From Succinivibrio faecicola (GTDB lineage Bacteria > Pseudomonadota > Gammaproteobacteria > Enterobacterales > Succinivibrionaceae), in the NCBI RefSeq assembly GCF_019448115.1, contig NZ_JAGFNY010000013.1, positions 1 to 49,799 of the forward strand: a stretch of 49,799 nt of DNA, read 5' to 3'. The notes under the pieces were generated by a model. The model worked only from the letters and a program-made list of their open reading frames with translations. It did not search any database and was not told the origin of the DNA. This document shows, in pieces, positions 16,702 through 26,026 of the stretch. Each line of letters begins with the position of its first letter. Position 1 is the first letter of the stretch. Both the position numbers and the translations under genes were made by a program.

Positions 16702-17340
16702 CTAACGATTCATATTTAGCTGTCTTTGATATTCATTCTGTCGCATCTGTTCTTCAGCCTCTCGTTCTGCCTGTTCACGTTGTTCACGCTGTTCAGTTGC
16801 TAGATCTGCAGAAATTCTTTCTCTGATAGTCTGTTCGAGTCTCTCTTGAGCTAGTTCCTGTTCATAGATGTTCTTTGCCATCATAAGATCAGCACATCTT
16901 CCACTAGAAATGTATTCAAGAAACTTTCCGCAGGCATGGGCAGTGCAATACTTTTCACCTAGAACTGAAGAGACCTGCTGATAAAATGAATAGTATTCTG
17001 GACTTGAGAAAATCTTTTTAACACTATTCACCGTACTATTATCATACTGTCTTTTTTTATATCTATAGATACCTATTAACACGGCACTTAAAACAACTAA
17101 CACATACACATAGTTCTGCTGCCCAATCACGCCAATAATATAGTCACCAACGAAAACAAGTTTTGACAAATAACCAATCAGACAAGCGCATGGAGGAGCA
17201 ATCAAGAATATATAGACAAGAGAAGAGAAGCACCAACCAATCCATGACTGTTTAGCATTGAAGTATGACTTTTCAAGGGATTCATAATAATCAAGCTGAG
17301 CTTTGCAAGCCACCAAAAATTGAACAAGTTGCGGATTCAT
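16702..17340 (-). CDS. Inner-membrane protein with coiled-coil tail
   Basis: The start at 17340 is preferred because GGAG lies just before it; an ORF extension of 12 residues lacks a ribosome site. The 212-aa product has two hydrophobic segments (about residues 36-60 and 75-95). A cytoplasmic region with Cys follows, then a long Glu/Gln/Arg-rich coiled coil (about residues 155-205). The family is unknown. It sits between the exclusion-like lipoprotein and the effector cluster, so a role in the mating pair or surface exclusion is possible but unproven. Confidence 0.65.
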   Translation of the reverse strand: MNPQLVQFLVACKAQLDYYESLEKSYFNAKQSWIGWCFSSLVYIFLIAPPCACLIGYLSKLVFVGDYIIGVIGQQNYVYVLVVLSAVLIGIYRYKKRQYDNSTVNSVKKIFSSPEYYSFYQQVSSVLGEKYCTAHACGKFLEYISSGRCADLMMAKNIYEQELAQERLEQTIRERISADLATEQREQREQAEREAEEQMRQNEYQRQLNMNR

Positions 17341-17393
17341 TTGATTAACTCCTATTAAAAAGCCCTGCATATGCAAGGTCTATGAATTGCAGA

Positions 17394-17735
17394 TTACATT
17401 TGCTCTGCTCCTTTTTTCCACTTTTCAATAAGATCTTGTGGAGCATGTTCACATTTTTTATATTCAGCTTCTGTTATCTTTTTGTCAAACAATTCTAAAC
17501 CACAGTTTCTGTCTTTCAACTTTATCATTTCAGGATTATATTGACCTAATTTTTTAACCCTGCACTCCTTAATATATTTGGTTACATCATCTATTTTTCC
17601 CTGTCTTGAAAGAGATTCCAGTTCTTCTCTGTCATAAGTGCAATGGTAATTGTTAGGCTCAATTTTCTTTTCGCCACAACCTGATAAAGTGACGGTTGCA
17701 ACTAATGTAACAGCAATAGCAGAATACAATTTCAT
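17394..17735 (-). CDS. Small lipoprotein, EexN/TrbK-like entry exclusion candidate
   Basis: 113 aa with a clear lipoprotein signal (hydrophobic 5-17, lipobox LSGC, Cys20). The mature part has paired Cys residues (YHCTYDREELESL, IKECRVKKL, DRNCGLELF). The size, lipobox and Cys spacing resemble the EexN/TrbK exclusion lipoproteins of VirB-type conjugative elements, which block redundant transfer into cells that already carry the element. That assignment is from pattern only. It is transcribed with the transfer genes. Confidence 0.6.
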   Translation of the reverse strand: MKLYSAIAVTLVATVTLSGCGEKKIEPNNYHCTYDREELESLSRQGKIDDVTKYIKECRVKKLGQYNPEMIKLKDRNCGLELFDKKITEAEYKKCEHAPQDLIEKWKKGAEQM

Positions 17736-17763
17736 TTACTAATTTCCTTATATTAAATCTTGA

Positions 17764-18150
17764 TTATACTAAACCAACAATTTCATCAGGTGATATTTGT
17801 TTTTGTCTTTCGACTAATTCTAATACCAATTCAACTATTTTTCTACATTTCAATCTTAAATTTATATCCGATATTTCGTTATTTTCTCTTAACTCGTTAA
17901 AAATACTGATAATTTCTTGACAGTTCTCCTTATTAAAGATATCACTCTTGATATAGATTTCAAGTGCCCACAATATTCTGTTCAGATTTTCAATTCTATC
18001 AATGAGTTGTAAAGAGCGTTTGGATAAGGCATTAACCTGCTTTGAAGTCAGAGAATTTTTGAGTGACACCATTACATGAGCAAAATCATCTCCGAGCTTA
18101 TATATTTCAGAAAGAACAAATGCTCTATATGCATTAAGAGGACTTTCCAT
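17764..18150 (-). CDS. Unknown 128-aa helical protein
   Basis: An all-helical, charged protein with no signal peptide, membrane segment or recognised motif. It lies 2 bases downstream of the topoisomerase gene and 28 bases before the lipoprotein gene, within the long minus-strand transfer operon. Function unknown. Confidence 0.55.
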   Translation of the reverse strand: MESPLNAYRAFVLSEIYKLGDDFAHVMVSLKNSLTSKQVNALSKRSLQLIDRIENLNRILWALEIYIKSDIFNKENCQEIISIFNELRENNEISDINLRLKCRKIVELVLELVERQKQISPDEIVGLV

Positions 18151-18152
18151 TT

Positions 18153-20129
18153 CTATTTCCTTTTAAAGGGATTCACTTTTGATTTTAAAGGTCTAGCTCT
18201 ATTGTTTTGAATTTTTGCTCCTTTAGATGTTGATACTGAACCGCCTGGCAGAGAAATAGTCAATTTTGAAGCCTTTTCAACAAGCTGAAGAGCGAAAGCC
18301 TTCTGCTTTTCTTCAAACTGCTTACAAGTTATTTGACCACTTTCAACAAGTTTCAACTGGGATTCAAACATTGCCGTAAGTACTGGATTTTTACATAAAT
18401 CAGGAAGCTCTTCTAATAACCTTATTCCTACAGGAGTTGCTTTGATTTTTTTACCAACAAGTTCTAAAAAGCCTTTTCTCTTCAATTCAGCAATAATGCC
18501 TGCTCTTGTTGCACTTGTTCCAATACCATCACCATCTTTCAAAACCTTCTTAAAAGGGCCATCTGGTACAAAGTTATAAATATTTTGCATTGCTTTGATA
18601 AGTGTTCCTTCTGTGAAAGATGCTGGAGGCTTTGTCTGCGCTGTTACAGGACTTATCTTCAGAACATCAACAATTTCACCTACAGAGAGTTTTGGAAGAC
18701 TTTGAGAGTCTTCTTTTTCATCGTCTTTGTCCTGCTCTACAGCATCATCTTCACCACCATAAACAGCTAAATAGCCACTTTCAACTACTACAGAGCCTTT
18801 ACAGGCGAATACTTCGCCTGACACATCCATTTTGATTGTTGTAGCTAGAAGTTTTGCAGAAGGAAAGAACTGGCTTAAATAACGCTTAACAATAAGCATA
18901 TACACCTTTCTTTCATCGTCTTTCAACTCAGATAAATTACCTACTTGCTGGGTTGGGATGATTCCGTGATGGGCTGTTATTTTGCTATCGTTCCATACTT
19001 TGGACTTTATTGAAGGATCTGCTTTCGAAATTATTGATTTCAGCTCTGTATGAAAAGAGTATAAGGACTTTAAAACCTTAGCAGCATCCTGATGTTGAAC
19101 TGTTGGTAGGTATTCACAATCAGAACGAGGATAAGTAGTGAGCTTGTACTTTTCATAAAGTGCCTGGCATATATTGAGTATTTGCTCTGCAGAGTAGCCA
19201 TATTTAGCATTTGCTTCTGCTTGAATTGAAGCTAATGAGTACACTAACGGTGCATTCTTATCTTTTCTTTTTGTCTCAAACGCAATTACTTTTGACTTTT
19301 TGGCATTAGCTAATTTTTGCTGTAAAAATCTTGCAACATTAAGATCAATAAGCCTGCCTTCACTATCCAGGCCTTTTTGAGTTTCACCATACTGCAGTGT
19401 AGCGGTAAAAGTCTTATTTTCTGCTTTAAAGTTACCTTTAAACACATAATAAGTTTGAGGCTTGAAGTTACTAATCTCATGATCTCGTGTAGCTACAAGA
19501 TTAAGCGTTGGTGTCTGAACTCGGCCGACAGAGAGAAGAGAGCCTTTACCACTTCTTCTTGAAGCAAGAGTAAATGCTCTTGTTGCATTCATACCAATAA
19601 GCCAGTCAGAGTGACTTCTTCCTAAAGCAGCATTTCTCATGCCTATATATTTTTCATTAGACTCAAGTGAAGATAAAGCTCTTTTTACTGAAACACTATC
19701 TACAGCCGAAGCCCAGTAACGCAAAACAGGCTTTTTATTGCCTATAAAAGACAAAATTTCATCAACTAAAAGCTGGCCTTCACGATCAGGATCACCACAG
19801 TTAACAATAGTAGTGATGTTAGATTTTTGAGCAAGCTTTTTGATAACGTTAAACTGAGCTTTGCAGTCTGCTTTTACTTGAATCTTCCATCTTTCAGGTA
19901 CAATCGGAAGATCCTGCTCTCTCCAAACTTTTGATCCGTTTTTGGTTGTAGGAACATCGTCAGGCAAATACACATCAGGTGTAGCTAACTCCATTAAGTG
20001 ACCGAAGCACCAGGTGACAATATCACCTGACTTAGTCTCACAGTAGCCTTTATCTGATTTTGATTTACCTAAAGCCTCAGCTATAGCCTTACCTACAGAT
20101 GGCTTTTCAGCTATAAAAAGTCTGTTCAT
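18153..20129 (-). CDS. topB: Type IA DNA topoisomerase III of the element
   Basis: The 658-aa protein starts with a Toprim domain (FIAEKPSVGKAIAEAL; acidic motif GDPDREGQLL with DPDRE at 113-117). It carries the catalytic Tyr in TYPRSDCEYL near residue 332. The C-terminal tail is Lys/Arg-rich and ends NPFKRK, with no zinc fingers seen. It is a TraE-like plasmid enzyme that would decatenate or relax single-stranded intermediates during conjugative replication. It follows the TrbM-like gene by 6 bases. The tail differs from the D-(I/L)-E-R ending of the cargo proteins. Confidence 0.93.
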   Translation of the reverse strand: MNRLFIAEKPSVGKAIAEALGKSKSDKGYCETKSGDIVTWCFGHLMELATPDVYLPDDVPTTKNGSKVWREQDLPIVPERWKIQVKADCKAQFNVIKKLAQKSNITTIVNCGDPDREGQLLVDEILSFIGNKKPVLRYWASAVDSVSVKRALSSLESNEKYIGMRNAALGRSHSDWLIGMNATRAFTLASRRSGKGSLLSVGRVQTPTLNLVATRDHEISNFKPQTYYVFKGNFKAENKTFTATLQYGETQKGLDSEGRLIDLNVARFLQQKLANAKKSKVIAFETKRKDKNAPLVYSLASIQAEANAKYGYSAEQILNICQALYEKYKLTTYPRSDCEYLPTVQHQDAAKVLKSLYSFHTELKSIISKADPSIKSKVWNDSKITAHHGIIPTQQVGNLSELKDDERKVYMLIVKRYLSQFFPSAKLLATTIKMDVSGEVFACKGSVVVESGYLAVYGGEDDAVEQDKDDEKEDSQSLPKLSVGEIVDVLKISPVTAQTKPPASFTEGTLIKAMQNIYNFVPDGPFKKVLKDGDGIGTSATRAGIIAELKRKGFLELVGKKIKATPVGIRLLEELPDLCKNPVLTAMFESQLKLVESGQITCKQFEEKQKAFALQLVEKASKLTISLPGGSVSTSKGAKIQNNRARPLKSKVNPFKRK

Positions 20130-20135
20130 TACACA

Positions 20136-20750
20136 TTACCTATAATAACGTTCACCAACTGTTTTGCCATCAACTCTGACTTCTGATACTGAGCTGTAAG
20201 GTGCTGTTTTTTCAGTATAGAATCGTTCTCCTATATTTATGGTTTTGTATTTATGAGTTGGTGTTGATGACTGAAATGTTCGTGCAGGAGTTGTTGATAC
20301 CGCAGCAACAACCTGATAAAGGCGTTTATAGCATCTGTTATTTTCTACTTTATCGCAACCATACTGACGATTTGATTCTTCTTTGTATATCCATTTCCAT
20401 CGAGTTGCAGTATTGTATGCTGGCATTTTGATTTCATAATAAGTTACATAAGACATTTCACTTTTAGGAATATTGACTGTACTCTGTAAATTATTAGGAT
20501 CTTTTTCTTCACAGTATTTAAAATCAGGAAGATCAGTATATTTTCTTGTACCATGATGATTAACATCGGTTATTCTACTTATATATGCACTATGAGCCGA
20601 AGAGCAACCATCTGTTGCGAATCCTGTAGGAAGACACAACCAGATAGCACACTCATTATCTTTATTACTTCTGATACCAGAGCTTATTGCTAAAGTTGCA
20701 GATGAATATAATGCAATCAATGATAGAGCAATAAATCGCTTTAAATTCAT
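20136..20750 (-). CDS. TrbM/KikA-like periplasmic conjugation protein
   Basis: 204 aa with a cleavable signal peptide (residues 1-21, ending TLA). A Cys-rich mature part follows, with CAIWLCLPTGFATDGCSSAH near residues 33-52, as in the TrbM family of VirB-type conjugation regions. More Cys lie near 79 and 130-145. These proteins are exported and probably disulphide-bonded. Their role in pilus production or stability is not settled. It sits between the OB-fold-like gene and topoisomerase III. Confidence 0.75.
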   Translation of the reverse strand: MNLKRFIALSLIALYSSATLAISSGIRSNKDNECAIWLCLPTGFATDGCSSAHSAYISRITDVNHHGTRKYTDLPDFKYCEEKDPNNLQSTVNIPKSEMSYVTYYEIKMPAYNTATRWKWIYKEESNRQYGCDKVENNRCYKRLYQVVAAVSTTPARTFQSSTPTHKYKTINIGERFYTEKTAPYSSVSEVRVDGKTVGERYYR

Positions 20751-20770
20751 AATATTTCCTCCAGTTCTAT

Positions 20771-21418
20771 TTACAGTTCAGGTGCTTGAATTTTGTCATT
20801 TTCACGCTTCTGCTGTTCAAAAGTAATTGATTTAAGACCTTGCTGACTAAGATCAAGCATCAGACTATTTGCATTGAGTTCAATTGCAGTCTGTTTACGA
20901 AGCTCACCTGTTTTCTGATCTGTAAATTCATATTCGTGAGATGTTAAATAGCCATTAACTCTAAGTTGCATGCCTGGCTTAATGAGAGAAGATAGTTGTT
21001 TAAGATCCTCATGCTCCTCTCCGTACTTTTTTAAGGTCATAAAAGTTGGATCTTTTTTGACAAACTCGCCAGTTGTATCATTGATTTCATAATTTCTATG
21101 CAAAGCTTTTACACTCATAACATCAATTGTCTTTCCTGCATTTTTCCCTGTTTTTGGAACAATTGTTGTCATCTCAGGATTCTGATAAATGTAAATTTTG
21201 TAGTTCTGAACTTTCTCAGACTGATTTTTTTCATTTTCATTGTTTTCTGCCATTTTAAATTCTCCTTTTTCTTTAGTTAATAAATTCAATTTCTCTTCAA
21301 GGGCATCTGCTTTCGCCTGCTTGTCCTTAATAATCATTTGAGTTCTCTTCAGTTGAAGTTGCGTTATATAAATCGCAACTTCATTGATTAACTCAGGATC
21401 TAATTCTGTTTCTGTCAT
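20771..21418 (-). CDS. Probable OB-fold single-strand-binding-like protein
   Basis: 215 aa in the long form. The internal ATG at 21256 (MAENNENEK) has AAAGGAG in front and gives a 161-aa form; the long form adds a 54-aa helical segment. The C-terminal part alternates beta-like strands (YKIYIYQNPEMTTIVP, GMQLRVNGYLTSHEYEF, QTAIELNANSLML), suggesting an OB fold. The typical SSB acidic tip is absent. Its neighbours (topoisomerase, VirD4) fit a role in handling transferred single strands, which is inference. Both starts may be used. Confidence 0.5.
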   Translation of the reverse strand: MTETELDPELINEVAIYITQLQLKRTQMIIKDKQAKADALEEKLNLLTKEKGEFKMAENNENEKNQSEKVQNYKIYIYQNPEMTTIVPKTGKNAGKTIDVMSVKALHRNYEINDTTGEFVKKDPTFMTLKKYGEEHEDLKQLSSLIKPGMQLRVNGYLTSHEYEFTDQKTGELRKQTAIELNANSLMLDLSQQGLKSITFEQQKRENDKIQAPEL

Positions 21419-21424
21419 ATAGGA

Positions 21425-23728
21425 TTAAGCACTTAAAGCATTGCCAAACAGTGACTCAAGTTGTGCATTGATACTGTCAAGATCTTCTGGTATTTCATCA
21501 GATTCTTTAATCGAGCTAAAACCAAATTTAGCTAGAACGTCTGCTGCTTGAACCTGTTTGTATTCTTCAGAAACTAAAAGTCCTTTTTGTGAATTTGAAT
21601 TTTCATCCACTGTAAATTCTTGCATGAGGGACAGAGTTTCTTGCTCATCTTCACTAAGATCACTCTGCTCTAAAACCTCATCCAAAGTTTCATCATCAGG
21701 GGATGACTCAAAAAAGTCAGAAAGCATTCTCTTTTTAGAATCCTCAGACGTTCCACCATAATTCATCTTAAGTTCAGGAATACTGAGCTTGTTAAGAAGT
21801 GAACTCTGCTTAACAAGTGATATAACATCAACCAGCTTATTTTCTGGGATCTGATCTAGTCGACTTATTATTTCATCTTGACTTGGAACATCGTTTTTAC
21901 CTATTTGATCAAGATCTGCAGGCTCATTTTCTGATTCACTTGTATTTGAAAGGATCTTGGCACCTGCTTTTGTGCTCTGCATGAACTCTTCAAGATCAAC
22001 TAGAGGAATTTCAGGGATCTGCCAATCAACACGAGCTGTAAAAGTTGGATCTTCAAAGTATTTTATTTTTCCGCATCTAATAGGCTTAGTGTGTTCAAGA
22101 GACACGATCTCTTCCCACATATCCATTTCTTTTAATTCTTGAGGAAGCATTAAAGCTCTCTTTTGATCTGAGGTTGAGTCTGAGCGTGAGCCCTGCTTGC
22201 CAAAAGAACGAGAATGAGAAGTATTTTTAACAGTCTGATATCCCAGCATTTCAGAATATTCATTAGCATCTGATTGCACTACAGGGGAAGGAGCATACAT
22301 AATCATCAAGGCATGGTTAGACATCAGAGTTAAAGCACCAGGCTTACCATAAACATCTTCTAACTGAGATTTGTTCTGAATAATTGTCAGAACTCTCATG
22401 TTATAGCCTGCCTGATAAGATATAGACTGAGCTATCTGATTGATTTTTCCTGCAGCTGTAAACTCATCTAAAATCATCAGGCACTGGTATTTAAGTGACT
22501 TGTCTTGTTGAGGCAGTGTCTTAGTATTCAAATTAATGAGCTGATCAAAGAAAAGATTGATGATGTTCTTAGCCTCAGCAAGCTTATTAGGAGTAATGCC
22601 TACATAGATGGTCATTCTCTTTTTACGAACATCTCTTAAATCAAAATCATTGGCACTGGTTGATGCATCTACACGAGCATTAGCCCATGGCATTAAAGGA
22701 ACTTGCATTGATCCTTTGACACCTGCAAAAGTGTTATCAGATAAGGTGCATACACGGCTAATTGCTGCAACACATTCATCAGAATATGGCCTGCCTTCTG
22801 ATTTTGCCTTTTCAATCATCTCATTAAGATGCTCTGGAAGAGCTTTTCCATAGCCAGATGACTGTCTGAAGACTTCTCCTAAAGTATGAGGAATACCTGG
22901 AGTTTCTAAAACAAGCATTGTTATGCCACGAAACAGATCTTTAGCCTGTTCATCGAAAAACTTATCTTTAGAGTTTGGATTGTTGTAAAAAGCCTGAGCA
23001 ATTGAGTCTATATCACCAATTCTATCTACAGGATCAGAGCTTACATAGCCTAAAGGGTTATACCTATGTGTCCTCATAGGTGCTGGTTTACCTTCCTGCC
23101 TTTCTGACTCACATTCATCATATGGAGCAAAGAGGTAAACTTCCTGACCGCTTTTTGCTCTAAAACCTGATGTTTTATCGAAATTTTCAAGCTTAATATC
23201 AAGAACAACCAGAGAATCACTGTAATTAAGACAATTTGGGATAACTACGCCTACGCCTTTTCCTGAGCGTGTTGGAGCAGCTAACATCACAAACTGATAA
23301 CCGCCATAACACAAATATTCGTTTCGGCCGTGTTCTTTATACTGACCTACCAAAATTGTCTTGTCATAGCTGTCACGAGCAACAAGACCTGCTTTTTTAA
23401 TCTCCATGTAAGTTGCAAAACGAGCATCTCCATGCAACGCACGAGGCTTGTATTTAGTGATGTAAAAGAGAACTGCAATGCCTGCACTTACTAAAAAAGG
23501 GAATGCAGCACAGAAAATCACTGTAAGCCTTACGGATTTTACAGGCGAATTTTTATAGATAGGAAAGTATCTAAAAGCTGTAAAAGGGCCAGCCTTCTCT
23601 AAAGGCAATCCGTTTAAGTGCATTAAAAGAAGAGAGCCTACATAACATAGTGCTATAAAGCCAATAATCACCAATACTGGGACTACATACATCATGTTAA
23701 GCTTAAATTTCTTTTTTTGCTGTCCCAT
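21425..23728 (-). CDS. virD4: VirD4-type coupling protein with long acidic tail
   Basis: A 767-aa type IV coupling ATPase. There are two N-terminal membrane helices (about 14-34 and 68-90), Walker A APTRSGKG (151-158), and Walker B LMILDEFTAAGK near residue 420. After about residue 590 a long Glu/Asp/Ser-rich tail runs to LFGNALSA, well beyond the compact VirD4 core. This protein brings the relaxase-DNA complex and protein substrates to the VirB channel. The acidic tail is a candidate docking site for the Lys/Asn-rich tagged C-termini, which is inference. It abuts virB11. Confidence 0.94.
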   Translation of the reverse strand: MGQQKKKFKLNMMYVVPVLVIIGFIALCYVGSLLLMHLNGLPLEKAGPFTAFRYFPIYKNSPVKSVRLTVIFCAAFPFLVSAGIAVLFYITKYKPRALHGDARFATYMEIKKAGLVARDSYDKTILVGQYKEHGRNEYLCYGGYQFVMLAAPTRSGKGVGVVIPNCLNYSDSLVVLDIKLENFDKTSGFRAKSGQEVYLFAPYDECESERQEGKPAPMRTHRYNPLGYVSSDPVDRIGDIDSIAQAFYNNPNSKDKFFDEQAKDLFRGITMLVLETPGIPHTLGEVFRQSSGYGKALPEHLNEMIEKAKSEGRPYSDECVAAISRVCTLSDNTFAGVKGSMQVPLMPWANARVDASTSANDFDLRDVRKKRMTIYVGITPNKLAEAKNIINLFFDQLINLNTKTLPQQDKSLKYQCLMILDEFTAAGKINQIAQSISYQAGYNMRVLTIIQNKSQLEDVYGKPGALTLMSNHALMIMYAPSPVVQSDANEYSEMLGYQTVKNTSHSRSFGKQGSRSDSTSDQKRALMLPQELKEMDMWEEIVSLEHTKPIRCGKIKYFEDPTFTARVDWQIPEIPLVDLEEFMQSTKAGAKILSNTSESENEPADLDQIGKNDVPSQDEIISRLDQIPENKLVDVISLVKQSSLLNKLSIPELKMNYGGTSEDSKKRMLSDFFESSPDDETLDEVLEQSDLSEDEQETLSLMQEFTVDENSNSQKGLLVSEEYKQVQAADVLAKFGFSSIKESDEIPEDLDSINAQLESLFGNALSA

Positions 23729-24784
23729 TTAATACTCCTTAAACTTTGATTCAGGGTCATACCACAATTCAGTGATATGACGACCTAAGCCGTTCTGTTT
23801 GTCGTTATGAATGCAGACAATGACATCTAAAACCAGATGTAAGAGCTTGAAAATAACTGGATATGGAAGGCTTTTACCTACAGAGGACTGCATCACTTTT
23901 AAAGCCAGGTATTCAAAAACACCTTTTGAGCTTCCTGCATGGCATGATGTAATAGTGCCTCCGTGTCCTGAAAGGCATACATTCAAGAAGTCAAATGTCT
24001 CACCACCACGCAACTCAGCTAACAAAATACGGTCTGGCTTCATACGCAAGCATGAGCGCATCAGTGATGCTGCAGTGATTACTGCATCGTCTTTAGCTTC
24101 AGATGGATATAAAAGATTCACCACATTGTGATGATTTGGAAGTCCCCACAGTAATTCAGGCACGTCTTCAATTGTGATTAGTCTTTGATCTGTAGGTATA
24201 GACTGCATGAGTGTTTTCATAAAAGTAGTCTTACCTGAACCAGTTTCACCTGCGATGATGATATTTTTACCGAGCACTACCGCTCTTTGTAAAAATTGAG
24301 CTCTCATCAATGCCTGCTTTTGACCATCCTGCTCAACAAGTATTTTCTGCTGCATCTGCATCAGCTCTTGATCTTCAACACTTAAATGAGCTGCAGGTTT
24401 TACGTTAGAAAAGAAGTTATTACTTTCGTAATCTTCCATTGAACGCACATAAAAGCTAGGTTTTCTGATTGTTATTGAAATAGTGCCATCTTTACATGCA
24501 GGAGGCATTACAAACTGCGAACGTTCACCGTTAGGGAGTACAGCAGATACGATTGGAGCGTTTTCACCAAACTCAGTATTAGCGTACTTTGCTACGGCGA
24601 TTCCAAGTTGTAGCAGTCGATCATAAGTAAGTTTTTCAACCTTTGTGCAAACCCACTTTCCTTTGTTTTCGCACCAGACCTCGCCTGGTGCATTTACACA
24701 GATTTCAGTAACATCAGGATCATCAAAGAACTGCTTAAAGTCCTCTAGTAAATAGCTTACAGTTGCATCTTTTTTCAGTGCCAT
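23729..24784 (-). CDS. virB11: VirB11 hexameric traffic ATPase
   Basis: 351 aa. Walker A is GETGSGKT (179-186), followed by the VirB11 blocks LITIEDVPELLWG, RPDRILLAELRGGE-like LRMKPDRILLAEL and SGHGGTITSCHA. It is a cytoplasmic hexamer that powers pilus assembly and substrate handling. The length is normal. The stop abuts the virD4 start and the gene begins 6 bases after virB10, giving tight operon spacing. Confidence 0.95.
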   Translation of the reverse strand: MALKKDATVSYLLEDFKQFFDDPDVTEICVNAPGEVWCENKGKWVCTKVEKLTYDRLLQLGIAVAKYANTEFGENAPIVSAVLPNGERSQFVMPPACKDGTISITIRKPSFYVRSMEDYESNNFFSNVKPAAHLSVEDQELMQMQQKILVEQDGQKQALMRAQFLQRAVVLGKNIIIAGETGSGKTTFMKTLMQSIPTDQRLITIEDVPELLWGLPNHHNVVNLLYPSEAKDDAVITAASLMRSCLRMKPDRILLAELRGGETFDFLNVCLSGHGGTITSCHAGSSKGVFEYLALKVMQSSVGKSLPYPVIFKLLHLVLDVIVCIHNDKQNGLGRHITELWYDPESKFKEY

Positions 24785-24790
24785 AGTGTG

Positions 24791-26026
24791 CTACCTTTTC
24801 TGTAGATGATAAACACTAGAGAAATTAACATCACGAGCAACAAAGATGCCTACACGTTCGCCAGCGTTCTTAATCAGAGTTGGAGGAATGTTGCCAGACT
24901 GCTGCATTGCAGCTTTGATAATTTCATCCATACCATCAGAAGAATTTTCATAAGTTACGTTATTATTTGTAGTATTGGAGTTTGCGGTATTAACTGCATA
25001 CTGAAAAGCATCGGCTACCATCGAGAACATCAGTGCATTACCAAAACGCTTCCACCAGTGATGATCGGTATATCCCCCCATACCTGCACCACCTAATGCA
25101 TCTGTAGTAGGGGATGAAAGTGATACAGCTAAACCTTCAGGTGTTCTAAGTTCTGACCAGAGCATAAAAATACGCTCAAGACCGTTTTGAACTGCTCCCT
25201 GGTACTCACCAATAGCTTTTGTACCTTTCTCTATTAAGAGAACTCTGCCATCCATCGAATAAATGTTTTGAGGAATTACACATGAAGCCATACCTGGCAC
25301 TGAAGTATCTACACGAGTCTCCAAGATGCACTCAATCATGGTGCCTTTTGCTAAAGTTAAACTTGGCTGTCTGATTACTCTTGCAGTGCCATCAGGAGTA
25401 TCCATTGACTTTATTCTTGATGTAAGATTTGACTCAGAACCACCATTGATACTATTCATGCTGTTCTTATAAGTTTCAAGAACGCTGTTTCTATCGTTTT
25501 CAGAATAACCTTCCTGAGAATAACCTCTATTACTCTCGTTAGAATTATTGATAACGTTTCCCATCATAGGAGCTGCGTATTTTAGCTGCTCTGTAGTAAC
25601 TTCAACTTCACCATTTGCTCCAACAACACTTATTGTTGAACCAGATGTAACCTGAACACGACCTGAAGAATCAGCTTGTGCTGTTAATGGAGGAAGATCA
25701 TCAATTGGCTGCTGTGTTGGCTGTGGCAAAACAGGATCTGGCTCTGGATCTTTAGGAGGCAAAACAGGCTTAGTTACAGACTTAGATGAAGTCAAAGCCT
25801 GCATATTGCTGTTTGCCTGCTTATCAGCATCATCTGAGGAAGTACCTTTAAAATGAGTTAAGCCCCAGATTAGAGCAGCTAAACCAATCAAAAAGGCAAG
25901 AAAAAGCAATTTCTTTGCGTTTTTCTGATTAGGTGTTACTACGTTATTTTGAGCTACAGAAGGAATTCCTTGCTGTGTGTAGTCATGATTTTCATTTTGC
26001 TCTGGATTTTTTGGCTGATCTGACAT
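24791..26026 (-). CDS. virB10: VirB10 envelope-spanning scaffold protein
   Basis: 411 aa. An N-terminal cytoplasmic stretch is followed by one membrane helix (about 38-56), a Pro-rich periplasmic linker (about 88-115, PVLPPKDPEPDPVLPQPTQQ) and the TrbI/VirB10 C-terminal domain (LAKGTMIECILETRVDTSVPG onward, GGYTDHHWWKRFG). It links the inner and outer membrane parts of the type IV secretion core complex. Its start overlaps the virB9 stop by one base. Confidence 0.94.
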   Translation of the reverse strand: MSDQPKNPEQNENHDYTQQGIPSVAQNNVVTPNQKNAKKLLFLAFLIGLAALIWGLTHFKGTSSDDADKQANSNMQALTSSKSVTKPVLPPKDPEPDPVLPQPTQQPIDDLPPLTAQADSSGRVQVTSGSTISVVGANGEVEVTTEQLKYAAPMMGNVINNSNESNRGYSQEGYSENDRNSVLETYKNSMNSINGGSESNLTSRIKSMDTPDGTARVIRQPSLTLAKGTMIECILETRVDTSVPGMASCVIPQNIYSMDGRVLLIEKGTKAIGEYQGAVQNGLERIFMLWSELRTPEGLAVSLSSPTTDALGGAGMGGYTDHHWWKRFGNALMFSMVADAFQYAVNTANSNTTNNNVTYENSSDGMDEIIKAAMQQSGNIPPTLIKNAGERVGIFVARDVNFSSVYHLQKR

